Of a DNA stretch of 64,000 bases, positions 17,176 through 25,603 are shown piece after piece (positions within the stretch are counted from its first letter, which is position 1; each line of letters opens with the position of its first letter). A program made the position numbers and the translations under genes. The notes under the pieces were generated by a model. That model did not search any database and was not told the DNA's origin. It was given only the letters and a program-made list of their open reading frames with translations. This DNA comes from Leadbetterella lacunae (GTDB lineage: Bacteria; Bacteroidota; Bacteroidia; Cytophagales; Spirosomataceae). The stretch is taken from positions 2,294,001 through 2,358,000 of the forward strand of contig NZ_JBHRYQ010000001.1 of the NCBI RefSeq assembly GCF_042649125.1. Reading direction: 5' to 3'.

Positions 17176-18348
17176 ATGCGAAAAATACTCCCGATTATTG
17201 TCCTCTCTCAGTTTTTGTGCACCACTTTGTGGTTTGCCGGAAACTCGATAATAGGCGAAATAGCCAATGAACTAAACTTAAGTGCTGATTTTTTGGTGCA
17301 GGTTACTTCGGCCATACAGTTTGGGTTTATTTTTGGCACCTTATTTTTCGCCATTTTTACTATTGCCGACCGCTTTTCTCCTTCCTTGGTGTTTTTTGTG
17401 AGCTCCATTTTAGCTGGCATATTTAACATCGGCATGAGCATCGAAAGTTTTAATGCCACGGAGCTGTTGGCACTTCGGTTTTTAACTGGTTTTTTCTTAG
17501 CGGGCATTTATCCGGTAGGCATGAAAATCGCCTCCGATTACTTTGAAGCTGGCTTGGGCAAATCACTCGGTTTTTTGGTGGGAGCCTTGGTGTTAGGCAC
17601 GGCTTTCCCTCATTTGCTTAAGACTTTCATTAGCAATTTTCCATGGCGATACGTTATATACGTTACCACGGCCTTAGCTTGGTTAGGTGGCCTCCTGATT
17701 TTTGTATTTGTTCCAAATGGACCGTTCCGAAAAAAAGGTCGAAAAATAAAACTAAACGCTTTTTTAGATGGATTCAAAATTCCGCAATTTAAGGCTGCCG
17801 CCTTTGGATATTTTGGGCACATGTGGGAACTTTATACATTTTGGGCGTTTGTGCCTTTGATGCTAAAAACCTACACCACGAAATACCCAGAAACAACCTT
17901 AAACATACCTTTCTGGTCGTTTTCTATCATCGGAATGGGAACAATCGCCTGTGTTGTAGCAGGAATATTTTGTCTAAAAATGGGCACCAAAAAACTTGCT
18001 TCATTGGCATTGGGTGTTTCAGGTATATGTTGCTTACTTTCACCGTTTTTCCTAGAAAATTCTTCTTTACTTTTATTCCTGATTTTTCTATTCGTCTGGG
18101 GTTTTTCAGTGGTAGCTGACTCTCCATTGTTTTCAACATTGGTTGCCCAAAGTGCACCGCCTGAGTCGAGAGGAACTTCACTGACACTTGTAAACAGCAT
18201 TGGGTTTTCTATCACGATTGTGAGCATTCAGTTTCTTGATTATATTTCAAAATACATAGACACACAGTACCTCTTTTCCTTTTTAGCTATTGGCCCTGCT
18301 TTGGGTCTGTGGGCTTTATTTTTAGAGAAAAAGACTATGAAGTTATAA
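17176..18348 (+). CDS. Major facilitator superfamily transporter
   Basis: 390 residues with about twelve hydrophobic segments. It shows the MFS loop 2-3 region (FTIADRFSPS) and a long central loop (PNGPFRKKGRKIKLN) between the two halves. Conserved inner-helix segments LRFLTGFFLAGIYPVGMKIASDYF and the second-half SAPPESRGTSL motif are visible. Inner-membrane secondary transporter; substrate not predictable. An SRPBCC-domain gene follows 32 bases downstream and may be co-transcribed. Confidence 0.88.
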   Translation: MRKILPIIVLSQFLCTTLWFAGNSIIGEIANELNLSADFLVQVTSAIQFGFIFGTLFFAIFTIADRFSPSLVFFVSSILAGIFNIGMSIESFNATELLALRFLTGFFLAGIYPVGMKIASDYFEAGLGKSLGFLVGALVLGTAFPHLLKTFISNFPWRYVIYVTTALAWLGGLLIFVFVPNGPFRKKGRKIKLNAFLDGFKIPQFKAAAFGYFGHMWELYTFWAFVPLMLKTYTTKYPETTLNIPFWSFSIIGMGTIACVVAGIFCLKMGTKKLASLALGVSGICCLLSPFFLENSSLLLFLIFLFVWGFSVVADSPLFSTLVAQSAPPESRGTSLTLVNSIGFSITIVSIQFLDYISKYIDTQYLFSFLAIGPALGLWALFLEKKTMKL

Positions 18349-18380
18349 GCCAATTGAAATTCAATTTTTAAATCAAAAAA

Positions 18381-18818
18381 ATGAGCAAAAGTATCACCCA
18401 TAGTTTTTATTTCGAACACGCTCCCGAAAAAGTGTGGAAACACTTGACAGACACCAAACTATTAGGCGATTGGCTAATGCCCACCGACTTTAAGGCGGAA
18501 ATGGGTCATCAATTTCAATTTAAAACCAGGCCCAAAACAAAATTTAGTTTTGACGGAACCGTCTATGGAGAGGTTTTGGAAATTATACCGCAGCACAAAC
18601 TAATTTACACTTGGCAAGGAGGAAGTTCAAGAGATAACATTACCCTCGACTCAGTGGTCACCTGGACCTTAAGCCCCAAAGAAAACGGCACAGAACTGAT
18701 GTTAGAACAGAGCGGATTTACGGGCATAAAAAACTATTTGGCTTATGTAATTATGAACATGGGTTGGGTAAAAATTAGCAAAAGATTACGCAAGCAAATG
18801 GACGAAACAGCGTTTTGA
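18381..18818 (+). CDS. SRPBCC / AHSA1-like domain protein
   Basis: 145 residues of the START-like superfamily. Typical features are FEHAPEKVWKHLTDTKLLGDWLMP at the N-terminus, GEVLEIIPQHKLIYTW in the middle and TWTLSPKENGTELMLEQSGF near the end. These small proteins form a hydrophobic ligand cavity; the ligand is unknown. Lies 32 bases after the MFS gene. Confidence 0.85.
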   Translation: MSKSITHSFYFEHAPEKVWKHLTDTKLLGDWLMPTDFKAEMGHQFQFKTRPKTKFSFDGTVYGEVLEIIPQHKLIYTWQGGSSRDNITLDSVVTWTLSPKENGTELMLEQSGFTGIKNYLAYVIMNMGWVKISKRLRKQMDETAF

Positions 18819-18919
18819 TATTATTTCAGGATTATATTAAAGTTCTTATCCCTCTGTTTATATTTTTTCCCTAACAAAAAGTAATTCTCAATGTTGTATC
18901 TTTAAATAAAAAAAAAGAG

Positions 18920-19816
18920 ATGCGAAATATGATATTGGTAGCAGGGGCCACCGGAAATTTGGGAAAGCGAATAGTGAAAGCTTTGGTAGAAAAAAACGCC
19001 GAAGTTAAAGTTTTAATAAGACCCAATACCGATACCGAAATCATTAATGCACTTTTTAAAATCGGAGCCAAAATACACGAACTAAACCATTGGAACAAAG
19101 AAGAAATAGCCATAGCGTGTGATGATGTAGCCTGCGTAGTTTCGGTATTGGCAGGACTAAAAGACGTAATCATTGACGCCCAAAAAATCCTTTTAGATGC
19201 CGCAGTCTTGGCAGGAGTACCAAGGTTTATCCCTTCTGATTATTCACTTGATTTTACCAATTTCAAACAGGACGAAAACAGAAACCTCGACCTCCGTCGT
19301 GAGTTTCACACGTATTTAGACCAGCAAAACATACGAGCCACCTCTGTTTTCAACGGAGCATTTATGGAGTTAATTTTAGATGAAATGCCATTGATTGTAT
19401 TCAAACCGAAACTCGTAATTTATTGGGGAAAAGCCGATTACAAATGGGGCTTTACGGCCATAGATGACGTAGCAAAATACACAGCAAACGTAGCATTGGA
19501 TCCAAATACACCCCGATACCTCAATATAGCAGGTGACCAAATAAGCCCAAGGGAAGTTAAAGTAGCGGTGAGCGAAGTCACCAAAAAATCATTTACGCTA
19601 ATCCGATTAGGAGGAAAAACTTTACTCGGAATCATGATAAAAATAGCCAAAAAAGTCAGTCCCGCCGAAAACGAACTTTACCCCGCTTGGCAAGGCATGC
19701 AATACATGCACAACATGATAGATCCCCGCTCAGAAATAAAACAACTCGACAACAACAGGTATGCCGGCATGAGCTGGTTTTCGGTAAAAGATATGCTGTA
19801 CGCCAATAAGGTTTAG
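18920..19816 (+). CDS. NmrA-like NAD(P)-binding oxidoreductase
   Basis: 298 residues. The N-terminal Rossmann motif GATGNLGKRIVKAL starts at about residue 9, followed by an NmrA-family pattern (VKVLIRPNT, VVSVLAG, FIPSDYSLDF). This matches isoflavone reductase/NmrA proteins, which act as oxidoreductases or redox-sensing proteins. The start has an A-rich GA-containing leader just before ATG. No partner gene identifies the substrate. Confidence 0.82.
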   Translation: MRNMILVAGATGNLGKRIVKALVEKNAEVKVLIRPNTDTEIINALFKIGAKIHELNHWNKEEIAIACDDVACVVSVLAGLKDVIIDAQKILLDAAVLAGVPRFIPSDYSLDFTNFKQDENRNLDLRREFHTYLDQQNIRATSVFNGAFMELILDEMPLIVFKPKLVIYWGKADYKWGFTAIDDVAKYTANVALDPNTPRYLNIAGDQISPREVKVAVSEVTKKSFTLIRLGGKTLLGIMIKIAKKVSPAENELYPAWQGMQYMHNMIDPRSEIKQLDNNRYAGMSWFSVKDMLYANKV

Positions 19817-19900
19817 GGTGATCACTGCTCCTACTTTGGAGATAACACAAATGCAACAAATATCACACAAATAATCAATTTGAAAATAAATATTTGTATC

Positions 19901-20512
19901 ATGGAGAACGCTATACAGAATCATTGGGATACGGTTTATAAAACCAAAAATGCAGACCAAGTAAGTTGGACACAGGATACTCCTGAGACTTCATTGTCGT
20001 TTATTCGTTCATTTGGACTTCCTAAGTCTGCCAAAATCATCGACATTGGCGGCGGCGACAGCAAGCTCGTAGACTTTTTAATAGAAGAAGGCTACGAAAA
20101 CATCACCGTTTTGGACATTTCTGAAGCTGCTTTAGAGAAAGCCAAAATCAGATTGGGCGACAAGGCAGCCAAGGTAAATTGGGTGGTGAGTGACATCACC
20201 GATTTTGCTCCCGAGCAAATTTATGACGTGTGGCACGACAGGGCCGCTTTCCATTTTTTAACAGAAGAAAACCAAGTACAACAATATCTTAATATCGCAA
20301 AAAAAGCAGTAAATGGCTTTATGACCATCGGTACTTTTTCGGAAAATGGCCCCGAAAAGTGTAGCGGCTTACACATCAAACAATACTCAGAAAGCAGCCT
20401 TCAAACAGCTTTAAATGACGGTTTTGAAAAGATGAAATGTATTACAGAAGATCACATTACACCTTTTAACACTGCTCAGAACTTCGTTTTTTGTAGTTTC
20501 AAAAAAGCTTAA
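19901..20512 (+). CDS. Class I SAM-dependent methyltransferase
   Basis: 203 residues from the ATG at 19901, preferred over an upstream TTG because it gives the usual family start (NHWDTVYKTKNADQVSW). Motif I is IIDIGGGDS, followed by ITVLDIS (acidic end of strand 2) and VVSDITDF. The YDVWHDRAAFHFL segment is characteristic of a thiopurine-methyltransferase-like/class I subgroup of small Bacteroidota methyltransferases. Acceptor unknown. Ends at a strong bidirectional terminator. Confidence 0.85.
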   Translation: MENAIQNHWDTVYKTKNADQVSWTQDTPETSLSFIRSFGLPKSAKIIDIGGGDSKLVDFLIEEGYENITVLDISEAALEKAKIRLGDKAAKVNWVVSDITDFAPEQIYDVWHDRAAFHFLTEENQVQQYLNIAKKAVNGFMTIGTFSENGPEKCSGLHIKQYSESSLQTALNDGFEKMKCITEDHITPFNTAQNFVFCSFKKA

Positions 20513-20535
20513 ACCTAAACTTCCCCTATAAAGCA

Positions 20536-20573
20536 AGCCCCCAAACAGTTAACCGTTTGGGGGCTATTTTTTT
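20536..20573. terminator. Bidirectional terminator
   Basis: Stem AGCCCCCAAAC/GTTTGGGGGCT with a short loop, followed by a T tract. Lies between convergent genes ending at 20512 and 20589; the reverse strand has a poorer T tract. Confidence 0.85.
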
Positions 20574-20588
20574 GATACATTTTTACAA

Positions 20589-21551
20589 TCAAAAAGTACT
20601 CACCACATAATAATATATAGGAAAACCTATTGTGATATTTACAGGAAATGTAACCGCTAAGGCCATCGGCAAAAACAAACCCGGATTGGCTTTAGGAACG
20701 GTTATTTTCATGGCTGCCGGTACCGCAATATAAGATGCTGAAGCTGCTAATATTGCAAAAATAAATCTACTGGAAACATCATCGGTTATGGCTCCGCTGA
20801 GTAGTCCAATTAGGCTACCGTTAAAAAGAGGCACCAAAATGGCGAACACAAAAGGGAACCATCCGTTTGACAGCAGCGTGTTTAATTTCCGACCGCTCAC
20901 GATACCCATATCTAATAAAAATATGGCTAAAAAACCTTTGAAAATATCGTCGGTAAATGGCTTGATACCTTGGGCTTGCTTGTCTGAGGCTAAAAAACCG
21001 ATTACCAAACTTCCAATGATTAACAAAACACTCCCGTTAGTAAGCGAATGTTTCAGTGCGTTCGATTTCTTAATTTGAGTTTCATTGTCTTTGTCGAAAT
21101 ACGAAATCAAAACCAAGCCCGCTATGATAGCAGGAGATTCCATGAGTGCCATAATGGCCACCATGTGCCCATGCAAAACTAGCTGAACAGACTCCAAATA
21201 TGCTACTGCAGTAACAAATGTAACGGCACTCACAGAACCGTAAGCCGCTGCAATGGCACCCGCATCGTATATATTGAGTTTTTGTTTTAGAATAAAAAAC
21301 GTGTAAAGCGGTATCAATAAAGCCACCATCAAACCGAAAACGATTGACCACATGATTTCAAAAGAAAAGCTCTCATGTGAGAGCTCCTGACCGCCTTTAA
21401 AACCAATAGAAAAAAGTAAATAGAGTGAAATGAATTTTGAAGAATTTGGCGGAATTTCTAAGTCGCTTTTTAGATAAACTGCCACTATTCCTAATATAAA
21501 AAATAACAACGCTGGGTTTGTTAGATTTTCAAAAAGTAAATTTAGATTCAT
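20589..21551 (-). CDS. sbtA: SbtA-like sodium-dependent bicarbonate permease
   Basis: 320 residues, about ten membrane helices. Matches the SbtA (DUF897) family: NPALLFFILGIVAVYLKSDLEIP at the N-terminus, GFKGGQEL, the AAYGSVSAVTFVTAVAYLE signature and AASASYIAVPAAMKITVP. Members import bicarbonate with sodium in cyanobacteria. In a heterotroph it probably supplies bicarbonate to carboxylases under low CO2 (inference; an acyl-CoA carboxylase subunit is encoded elsewhere in the window). Second gene of an operon with the 88-residue protein at 21584, divergent from a LysR regulator. Confidence 0.88.
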   Translation of the reverse strand: MNLNLLFENLTNPALLFFILGIVAVYLKSDLEIPPNSSKFISLYLLFSIGFKGGQELSHESFSFEIMWSIVFGLMVALLIPLYTFFILKQKLNIYDAGAIAAAYGSVSAVTFVTAVAYLESVQLVLHGHMVAIMALMESPAIIAGLVLISYFDKDNETQIKKSNALKHSLTNGSVLLIIGSLVIGFLASDKQAQGIKPFTDDIFKGFLAIFLLDMGIVSGRKLNTLLSNGWFPFVFAILVPLFNGSLIGLLSGAITDDVSSRFIFAILAASASYIAVPAAMKITVPKANPGLFLPMALAVTFPVNITIGFPIYYYVVSTF

Positions 21552-21583
21552 TAATATAATATTGGATTAAAAAAAAATGGTCT

Positions 21584-21850
21584 TTAGCTTAATTTGATTG
21601 AAGAACTCAAAACCAGTTTTCGGTTTTCTTTTTCGGCAAGAGCCAACAGTTCTAAAATCTCCTTTTTGCTTTCTTTCAACTCCGCTATCCGTACGTCTGC
21701 GTGTTCCTCTCTTTTACCGTATCGCTCCTCGTAGCTTATTTGCTTTTGAGCATGAAACGCAATTTTATCGTCTAACAAACTCGTTAAAATCTCTTTAGCA
21801 TCCGCAGCCTCAAACTCACCTGCTAGTAGTTTAAATTCGTTTACAATCAT
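21584..21850 (-). CDS. Small hypothetical protein in the sbtA operon
   Basis: 88 residues, charged and helical, with Glu/Lys-rich heptad-like stretches (KREEHADVRIAELKESKKEIL). It lies 32 bases before sbtA on the same strand and is first in the operon. It occupies the place where cyanobacteria encode the PII-like SbtB, but shows no PII fold signature. A regulatory or stabilising partner for SbtA is possible but unproven. Confidence 0.65.
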   Translation of the reverse strand: MIVNEFKLLAGEFEAADAKEILTSLLDDKIAFHAQKQISYEERYGKREEHADVRIAELKESKKEILELLALAEKENRKLVLSSSIKLS

Positions 21851-21915
21851 CTTAATTTGTTTAAGTAAAAAATCTTTTAGTTTTGATAAAAAAAAACCGG
21901 TTAGTTTTCTTTCTG

Positions 21916-21923
21916 CAAAATTA
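21916..21923 (-). promoter_or_regulatory. Putative -7 box of the sbtA operon
   Basis: Reads TAATTTTG on the minus strand, about 66 bases before the ATG at 21850. The dyad at 21936-21953 would then sit near -27 to -44, a typical activator position. Confidence 0.4.
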
Positions 21924-21935
21924 CTTTGGCTTATT

Positions 21936-21953
21936 CATAAGTTTTTATTTATG
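21936..21953. promoter_or_regulatory. Candidate LysR operator in the sbtA-lysR intergenic region
   Basis: Dyad CATAA-N8-TTATG located between the two divergent -7 boxes and touching the one of the LysR gene. Such placement fits activation of sbtA and autorepression of the regulator. Confidence 0.45.
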
Positions 21954-21957
21954 TTTG
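21950..21957 (+). promoter_or_regulatory. Putative -7 box (TATGTTTG) of the LysR gene
   Basis: Full TAnnTTTG match 24 bases before the ATG at 21982, overlapping the end of the CATAA/TTATG dyad. Confidence 0.45.
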
Positions 21958-21981
21958 TAATGTATATTATAAAAGATATTT

Positions 21982-22902
21982 ATGAATTATACCCTAAACC
22001 AATTACAGATTTTCTTAAAAATCGCGGAACTAGAGAGCATCACAAAAGCTGCCGAGGAACTTCACCTGACGCAGCCTGCGGTTTCTATTCAGCTCAAAAA
22101 CTTCCAAATGCAGTTTGATATACCGCTTACTGAGACTTTGGGCAGGAAAATTCATATTACCGACTTTGGAAATGAGATAGCCGAAGCCGCCAAGAATATA
22201 TTGGAGCAGGTAGAGCAGATAAATTTCAAAACCTTAGCCCATAAAGGCCAGCTGACGGGTAACCTTAAAATATCGATTGTTAGCACAGGCAAGTATATCA
22301 TGCCATTTTTTCTTTCTGAATTTGTAAAAAAGCATCCCGGTATTAAACTCATAATGGATGTCACAAACAAAGAACGCGTTATAGAAAGCTTAGAAAATAA
22401 CGAAGTAGACTTTTCATTGGTTTCGGTTTTGCCTCCTTCGGTACAAGTAGAAACACTTGATTTGTTCAAAAACAAACTTTATTTAGTTGGAAAAAACGAG
22501 CTGAAAATAAAAGTCAAATCGCCAGAAGCTATTTTCGAAAACCTGCCGCTAATCTACAGAGAAAAAGGCTCAGGCACCCGCCACGCCATGGAGGCATTTA
22601 TGAAACATAATAATATAGTAGGCTTAAAAAAAATGGAATTAACCTCAAATGAGGCCGTAAAACAGGCGTTGTTGGCAGATATGGGATATTCTATAATGCC
22701 ATTGATAGGCATCAAAAACGAGCTTCAAAACGGAGCGTTAAAAATAATTCCAGTGCCAGGTTTGCCCATAGAAACCAATTGGCAGATTATATGGCCTAAA
22801 GGAAAAAACCATGGAATAGTAGCCAAAACTTATTTGGAATATTTAACAGAAAACAAAAGCGAGATTTGCACAGATTTGTTTAAATGGTATGAAAACTATT
22901 GA
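21982..22902 (+). CDS. LysR family transcriptional regulator
   Basis: 306 residues. The N-terminal winged HTH is typical (FLKIAELESITKAAEELHLTQPAVSIQLKNFQ, read in segments), and an effector-binding domain with two lobes follows. The family with YTLNQLQIFLKIAE start and GSGTRHAMEAF resembles CbbR/RbcR/CmpR-type regulators of inorganic carbon genes. It is divergent from the sbtA operon, so it most likely controls bicarbonate uptake; the effector is unknown. Converges closely (16 bases) with the next gene. Confidence 0.88.
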   Translation: MNYTLNQLQIFLKIAELESITKAAEELHLTQPAVSIQLKNFQMQFDIPLTETLGRKIHITDFGNEIAEAAKNILEQVEQINFKTLAHKGQLTGNLKISIVSTGKYIMPFFLSEFVKKHPGIKLIMDVTNKERVIESLENNEVDFSLVSVLPPSVQVETLDLFKNKLYLVGKNELKIKVKSPEAIFENLPLIYREKGSGTRHAMEAFMKHNNIVGLKKMELTSNEAVKQALLADMGYSIMPLIGIKNELQNGALKIIPVPGLPIETNWQIIWPKGKNHGIVAKTYLEYLTENKSEICTDLFKWYENY

Positions 22903-22918
22903 AAAATAATACACTAAC

Positions 22919-23407
22919 TCAGACTTCCAATATTGTGAGTTTGTTTAGCAGCATTTTTAACTCATCTGGCTTTTGAGTTCCGAGACAAAACTCATCACCA
23001 GACTTTAAAACCACGTGCAGCCCTATTCTGCCTTTGATATTATAGACGGTACCGTAATTGGTAAACAAACGCACACCATAACCACCCACAAAACCATAGT
23101 CTATCACTTCAGCGGTTAACACTTCGGACCACAATATTTCTTTGCTTGAAAAAGGCAAAAAATCAAAACTGATGCCTTTGGCGTCTACTGTAGTATGAAG
23201 TTTTATGAGTCTAAAACCGATAACTAAACCTAAAATAGTAACAAAAAACACAATAAGGCCGATGTTAGAGGTTGGATTGTCGCCAAAAGGCTCTCCAAGA
23301 AACATCTGCTTGTAAATGCCGTAAATAGGAATCAATAAAACACCGATTAAAATTACCCAAAGCCACCACTGCGTGAAACGCTGCGTTTCCGTAAATTTTG
23401 TTTCCAT
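22919..23407 (-). CDS. Membrane protein with PH-like domain
   Basis: 162 residues from ATG at 23407, preferred over a GTG at 23449 that would overlap the preceding gene. Two hydrophobic segments (WWLWVILIGVLLIPIYG and NIGLIVFFVTILGLVIGF) are followed by a C-terminal beta-rich region (GISFDFLPFSSKEILWSEV, GIRL-like strands) of the bacterial PH-domain kind. Function unknown. Follows the DUF1801 gene on the same strand. Confidence 0.7.
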   Translation of the reverse strand: METKFTETQRFTQWWLWVILIGVLLIPIYGIYKQMFLGEPFGDNPTSNIGLIVFFVTILGLVIGFRLIKLHTTVDAKGISFDFLPFSSKEILWSEVLTAEVIDYGFVGGYGVRLFTNYGTVYNIKGRIGLHVVLKSGDEFCLGTQKPDELKMLLNKLTILEV

Positions 23408-23435
23408 TTTTGCACTTTTCGTTTTAATTGAATTA

Positions 23436-23888
23436 TTAGGTTCTTGCACTTGTATAGGTGTCTATCCATTGCTGTGGGGTGATTTTCCTGACCAATTCAC
23501 CCAAAAGCTCGTAAGGTATTTGATCCATTTTTTTAAATCTAATGCAACTTTTACCCATGTCGAGTTTAGCACTGGAATACTTGGGATATTCGCTCAAAAA
23601 CCATGCTAATAAAGTTGGCATGGCATAAATTCCCATATGATAAAAAGCGATAAAGTTTTTTTGAGAAGCGATGTTAATAAAGGGCAAAGGTAGCTTCGGG
23701 TCACAGTGGTAGCCACTCGGAAAAATACGATGCGGCACCACGTAGCCAATCATACCGTAGCTCATGGTTTCTTCAAAACCTACTGGTAAGTTTTCTAATA
23801 TTATTTGTCTCAATTTCGCCATCGGTTCCTTTCGGTCATCGGGCACATTATTGATGTATTCCTCAGGTGAATTTGCTTCTATTTTCAT
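23436..23888 (-). CDS. DUF1801 domain protein
   Basis: 150 residues with the DUF1801/YdhG fold: SPEEYINNVPDDRKEPMAKLRQIILENLP, then GFEETMSYGMIGY and a C-terminal MGKSCIRFKKMDQIP segment. Members are small cytosolic proteins of uncertain role, some linked to iron or to intracellular chaperoning. First of a two-gene minus-strand unit. Confidence 0.82.
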   Translation of the reverse strand: MKIEANSPEEYINNVPDDRKEPMAKLRQIILENLPVGFEETMSYGMIGYVVPHRIFPSGYHCDPKLPLPFINIASQKNFIAFYHMGIYAMPTLLAWFLSEYPKYSSAKLDMGKSCIRFKKMDQIPYELLGELVRKITPQQWIDTYTSART

Positions 23889-24081
23889 TTCTTTATCCCC
23901 TTTTTTTAAGACTCAATAAATCTACTTTAAATCACATTTTAAGACAAGATTAATAGCGTTTTAATTCATAAAAAAACATTAAAAATAAACACATTTTATT
24001 CAAAAATATACAATTACTTTTGGTCGGAAATTTAAAAAAACTTGTCAAAAAGCATTGTATTTCATCTATGTATAACAATTA

Positions 24082-24089
24082 TATTTTTG
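24082..24089 (+). promoter_or_regulatory. Putative -7 box (TATTTTTG) of the porin gene
   Basis: TAnnTTTG match about 87 bases before the porin ATG. A TTG lies 24 bases upstream and could act as a weak -33. A second match (TACTTTTG) is at 24015-24022, so assignment is uncertain. Confidence 0.25.
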
Positions 24090-24175
24090 ATATAAATATT
24101 TTCATTTTGAAACAATAAATGCAGCATTTAAACTTTAAATATTCCAAATAAACCTATACCAACACATTCAAATTT

Positions 24176-25501
24176 ATGTTTAAAACTAAGTTCATTTTGT
24201 TATCTATTATTTTAGCAAGTACATGTCTAAATGTTATGGGGCAAAAATCATTATCAGATTCATCTGAAAGGTTTTCGGTGCATGTGCAAGCAACGGTGGC
24301 AAATCAAACCAAGCCCGAATTTTCGGCTCCTTACTCGGGTCAAAATAGCTTACAAACGCTAAAGGAAAACAGGACCTCCATAACCTCCACTTTATATTTA
24401 GGAGCCCGCCTATGGCAAGGAGCAAGTGCCTTCATTAATCCCGAAATAGCAGGCGGATCGGGCTTAAGCGATGTACTCGGCTTGGCTTCTGCCACCAATG
24501 GAGAGACCTTTAGAATAGGAAGCTCATCACCAAAAATATATGTGGCTCGCCTTTATTTCCAACAAAGAATAAGACTAAACAGCGAAAGAGGCAGCAACGT
24601 AGAATCAGACTTTAATCAACTGAAAACAGTTTTGCCTGAAAAGTATCTAAACTTTACGGTAGGAAAAATAAGTATGGCTGATTTTTTTGACAAAAACACC
24701 TACAGCCACGACCCACGTACGCAGTTTTTGAACTGGGCACTAATGAGTAACGGTGCCTGGGATTATCCCGCAAATACACGTGGATATGCTCCAAGTGCTA
24801 TTTTGGAATATGTTTCTCCAAAAAACGAGCTTCGCTATGCGTTTTCGTTGCTCCCAAAAATGGCCAACGGAAACGATATGGATTGGAACATCAAAAAATC
24901 AGGTTCGCATACTTTGGAATATACCCATAACCACGCTATTGCCAATCTAACTGGGGCGGCCAGAATCTTAGGTTTTTATACATCGGCAAATATGGGAAGC
25001 TACAACGAGGCCATCGCCCAAAACCCGAGCAATCCTGACATATTGCTAAGCAGAAGTTATGCACATAAAAAATATGGCGTTGGCATTAACCTGGAGCAAC
25101 AAATAAACCATGACGCCGGAGTGTTTTTTAGAAGCAGTATAAACGACGGACACAATGAAACATGGGTATTTACCGAGATAGATCGCAGCATAAGTTCAGG
25201 CTTGGTATACAATGGCACTAAATGGGCCAGGCCTTCTGATAAATTTGGAGTTTCGTATGTAATGTCGGGGCTTTCTAGTCCTCACCGAAACTATTTAGCA
25301 GCGGGCGGATACGGCTTCATGATTGGCGATGGCAAAATCAATTACGCTGCGGAAAAAGTAGGTGAAATATATTACAAAACTGAACTAAAAGAAGGCATAT
25401 ACGTAACCGCAGATTATCAAAATGTAAGAAACCCAGGATATAACCACGACCGCAAAGGCCCCGTAAATGTATATTCCATCCGAACGCATATTAGAATTTA
25501 A
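24176..25501 (+). CDS. OprB-type carbohydrate porin
   Basis: 441 residues with a signal peptide ending near MGQ (about residue 23). The body alternates beta strands with aromatic ends and finishes in IRTHIRI, as expected for an outer-membrane barrel. Conserved OprB segments include GARLWQGASAFINPEIAGGSGLS, KISMADFFDKNTYSHDPRTQFLNW and GYAPSAILEY, and KFGVSYVMSGLS. Allows passive uptake of sugars across the outer membrane. Monocistronic by context; substrate unknown. Confidence 0.85.
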   Translation: MFKTKFILLSIILASTCLNVMGQKSLSDSSERFSVHVQATVANQTKPEFSAPYSGQNSLQTLKENRTSITSTLYLGARLWQGASAFINPEIAGGSGLSDVLGLASATNGETFRIGSSSPKIYVARLYFQQRIRLNSERGSNVESDFNQLKTVLPEKYLNFTVGKISMADFFDKNTYSHDPRTQFLNWALMSNGAWDYPANTRGYAPSAILEYVSPKNELRYAFSLLPKMANGNDMDWNIKKSGSHTLEYTHNHAIANLTGAARILGFYTSANMGSYNEAIAQNPSNPDILLSRSYAHKKYGVGINLEQQINHDAGVFFRSSINDGHNETWVFTEIDRSISSGLVYNGTKWARPSDKFGVSYVMSGLSSPHRNYLAAGGYGFMIGDGKINYAAEKVGEIYYKTELKEGIYVTADYQNVRNPGYNHDRKGPVNVYSIRTHIRI

Positions 25502-25603
25502 ATTTTGCTTATTTAATCGCAGGCTGGCAAATATTTCAGCAAGCGAAATCTAAGAAAATTAGCTTTTTTTGATACTCATAAACCAATGGTCTACATTTGA
25601 TTT

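Noticed and set aside
23407..23449. GTG start at 23449 for the PH-like membrane protein
   Set aside because: It would overlap the DUF1801 gene by 14 bases and precede the natural start METKFTETQRF; the ATG at 23407 is preferred.
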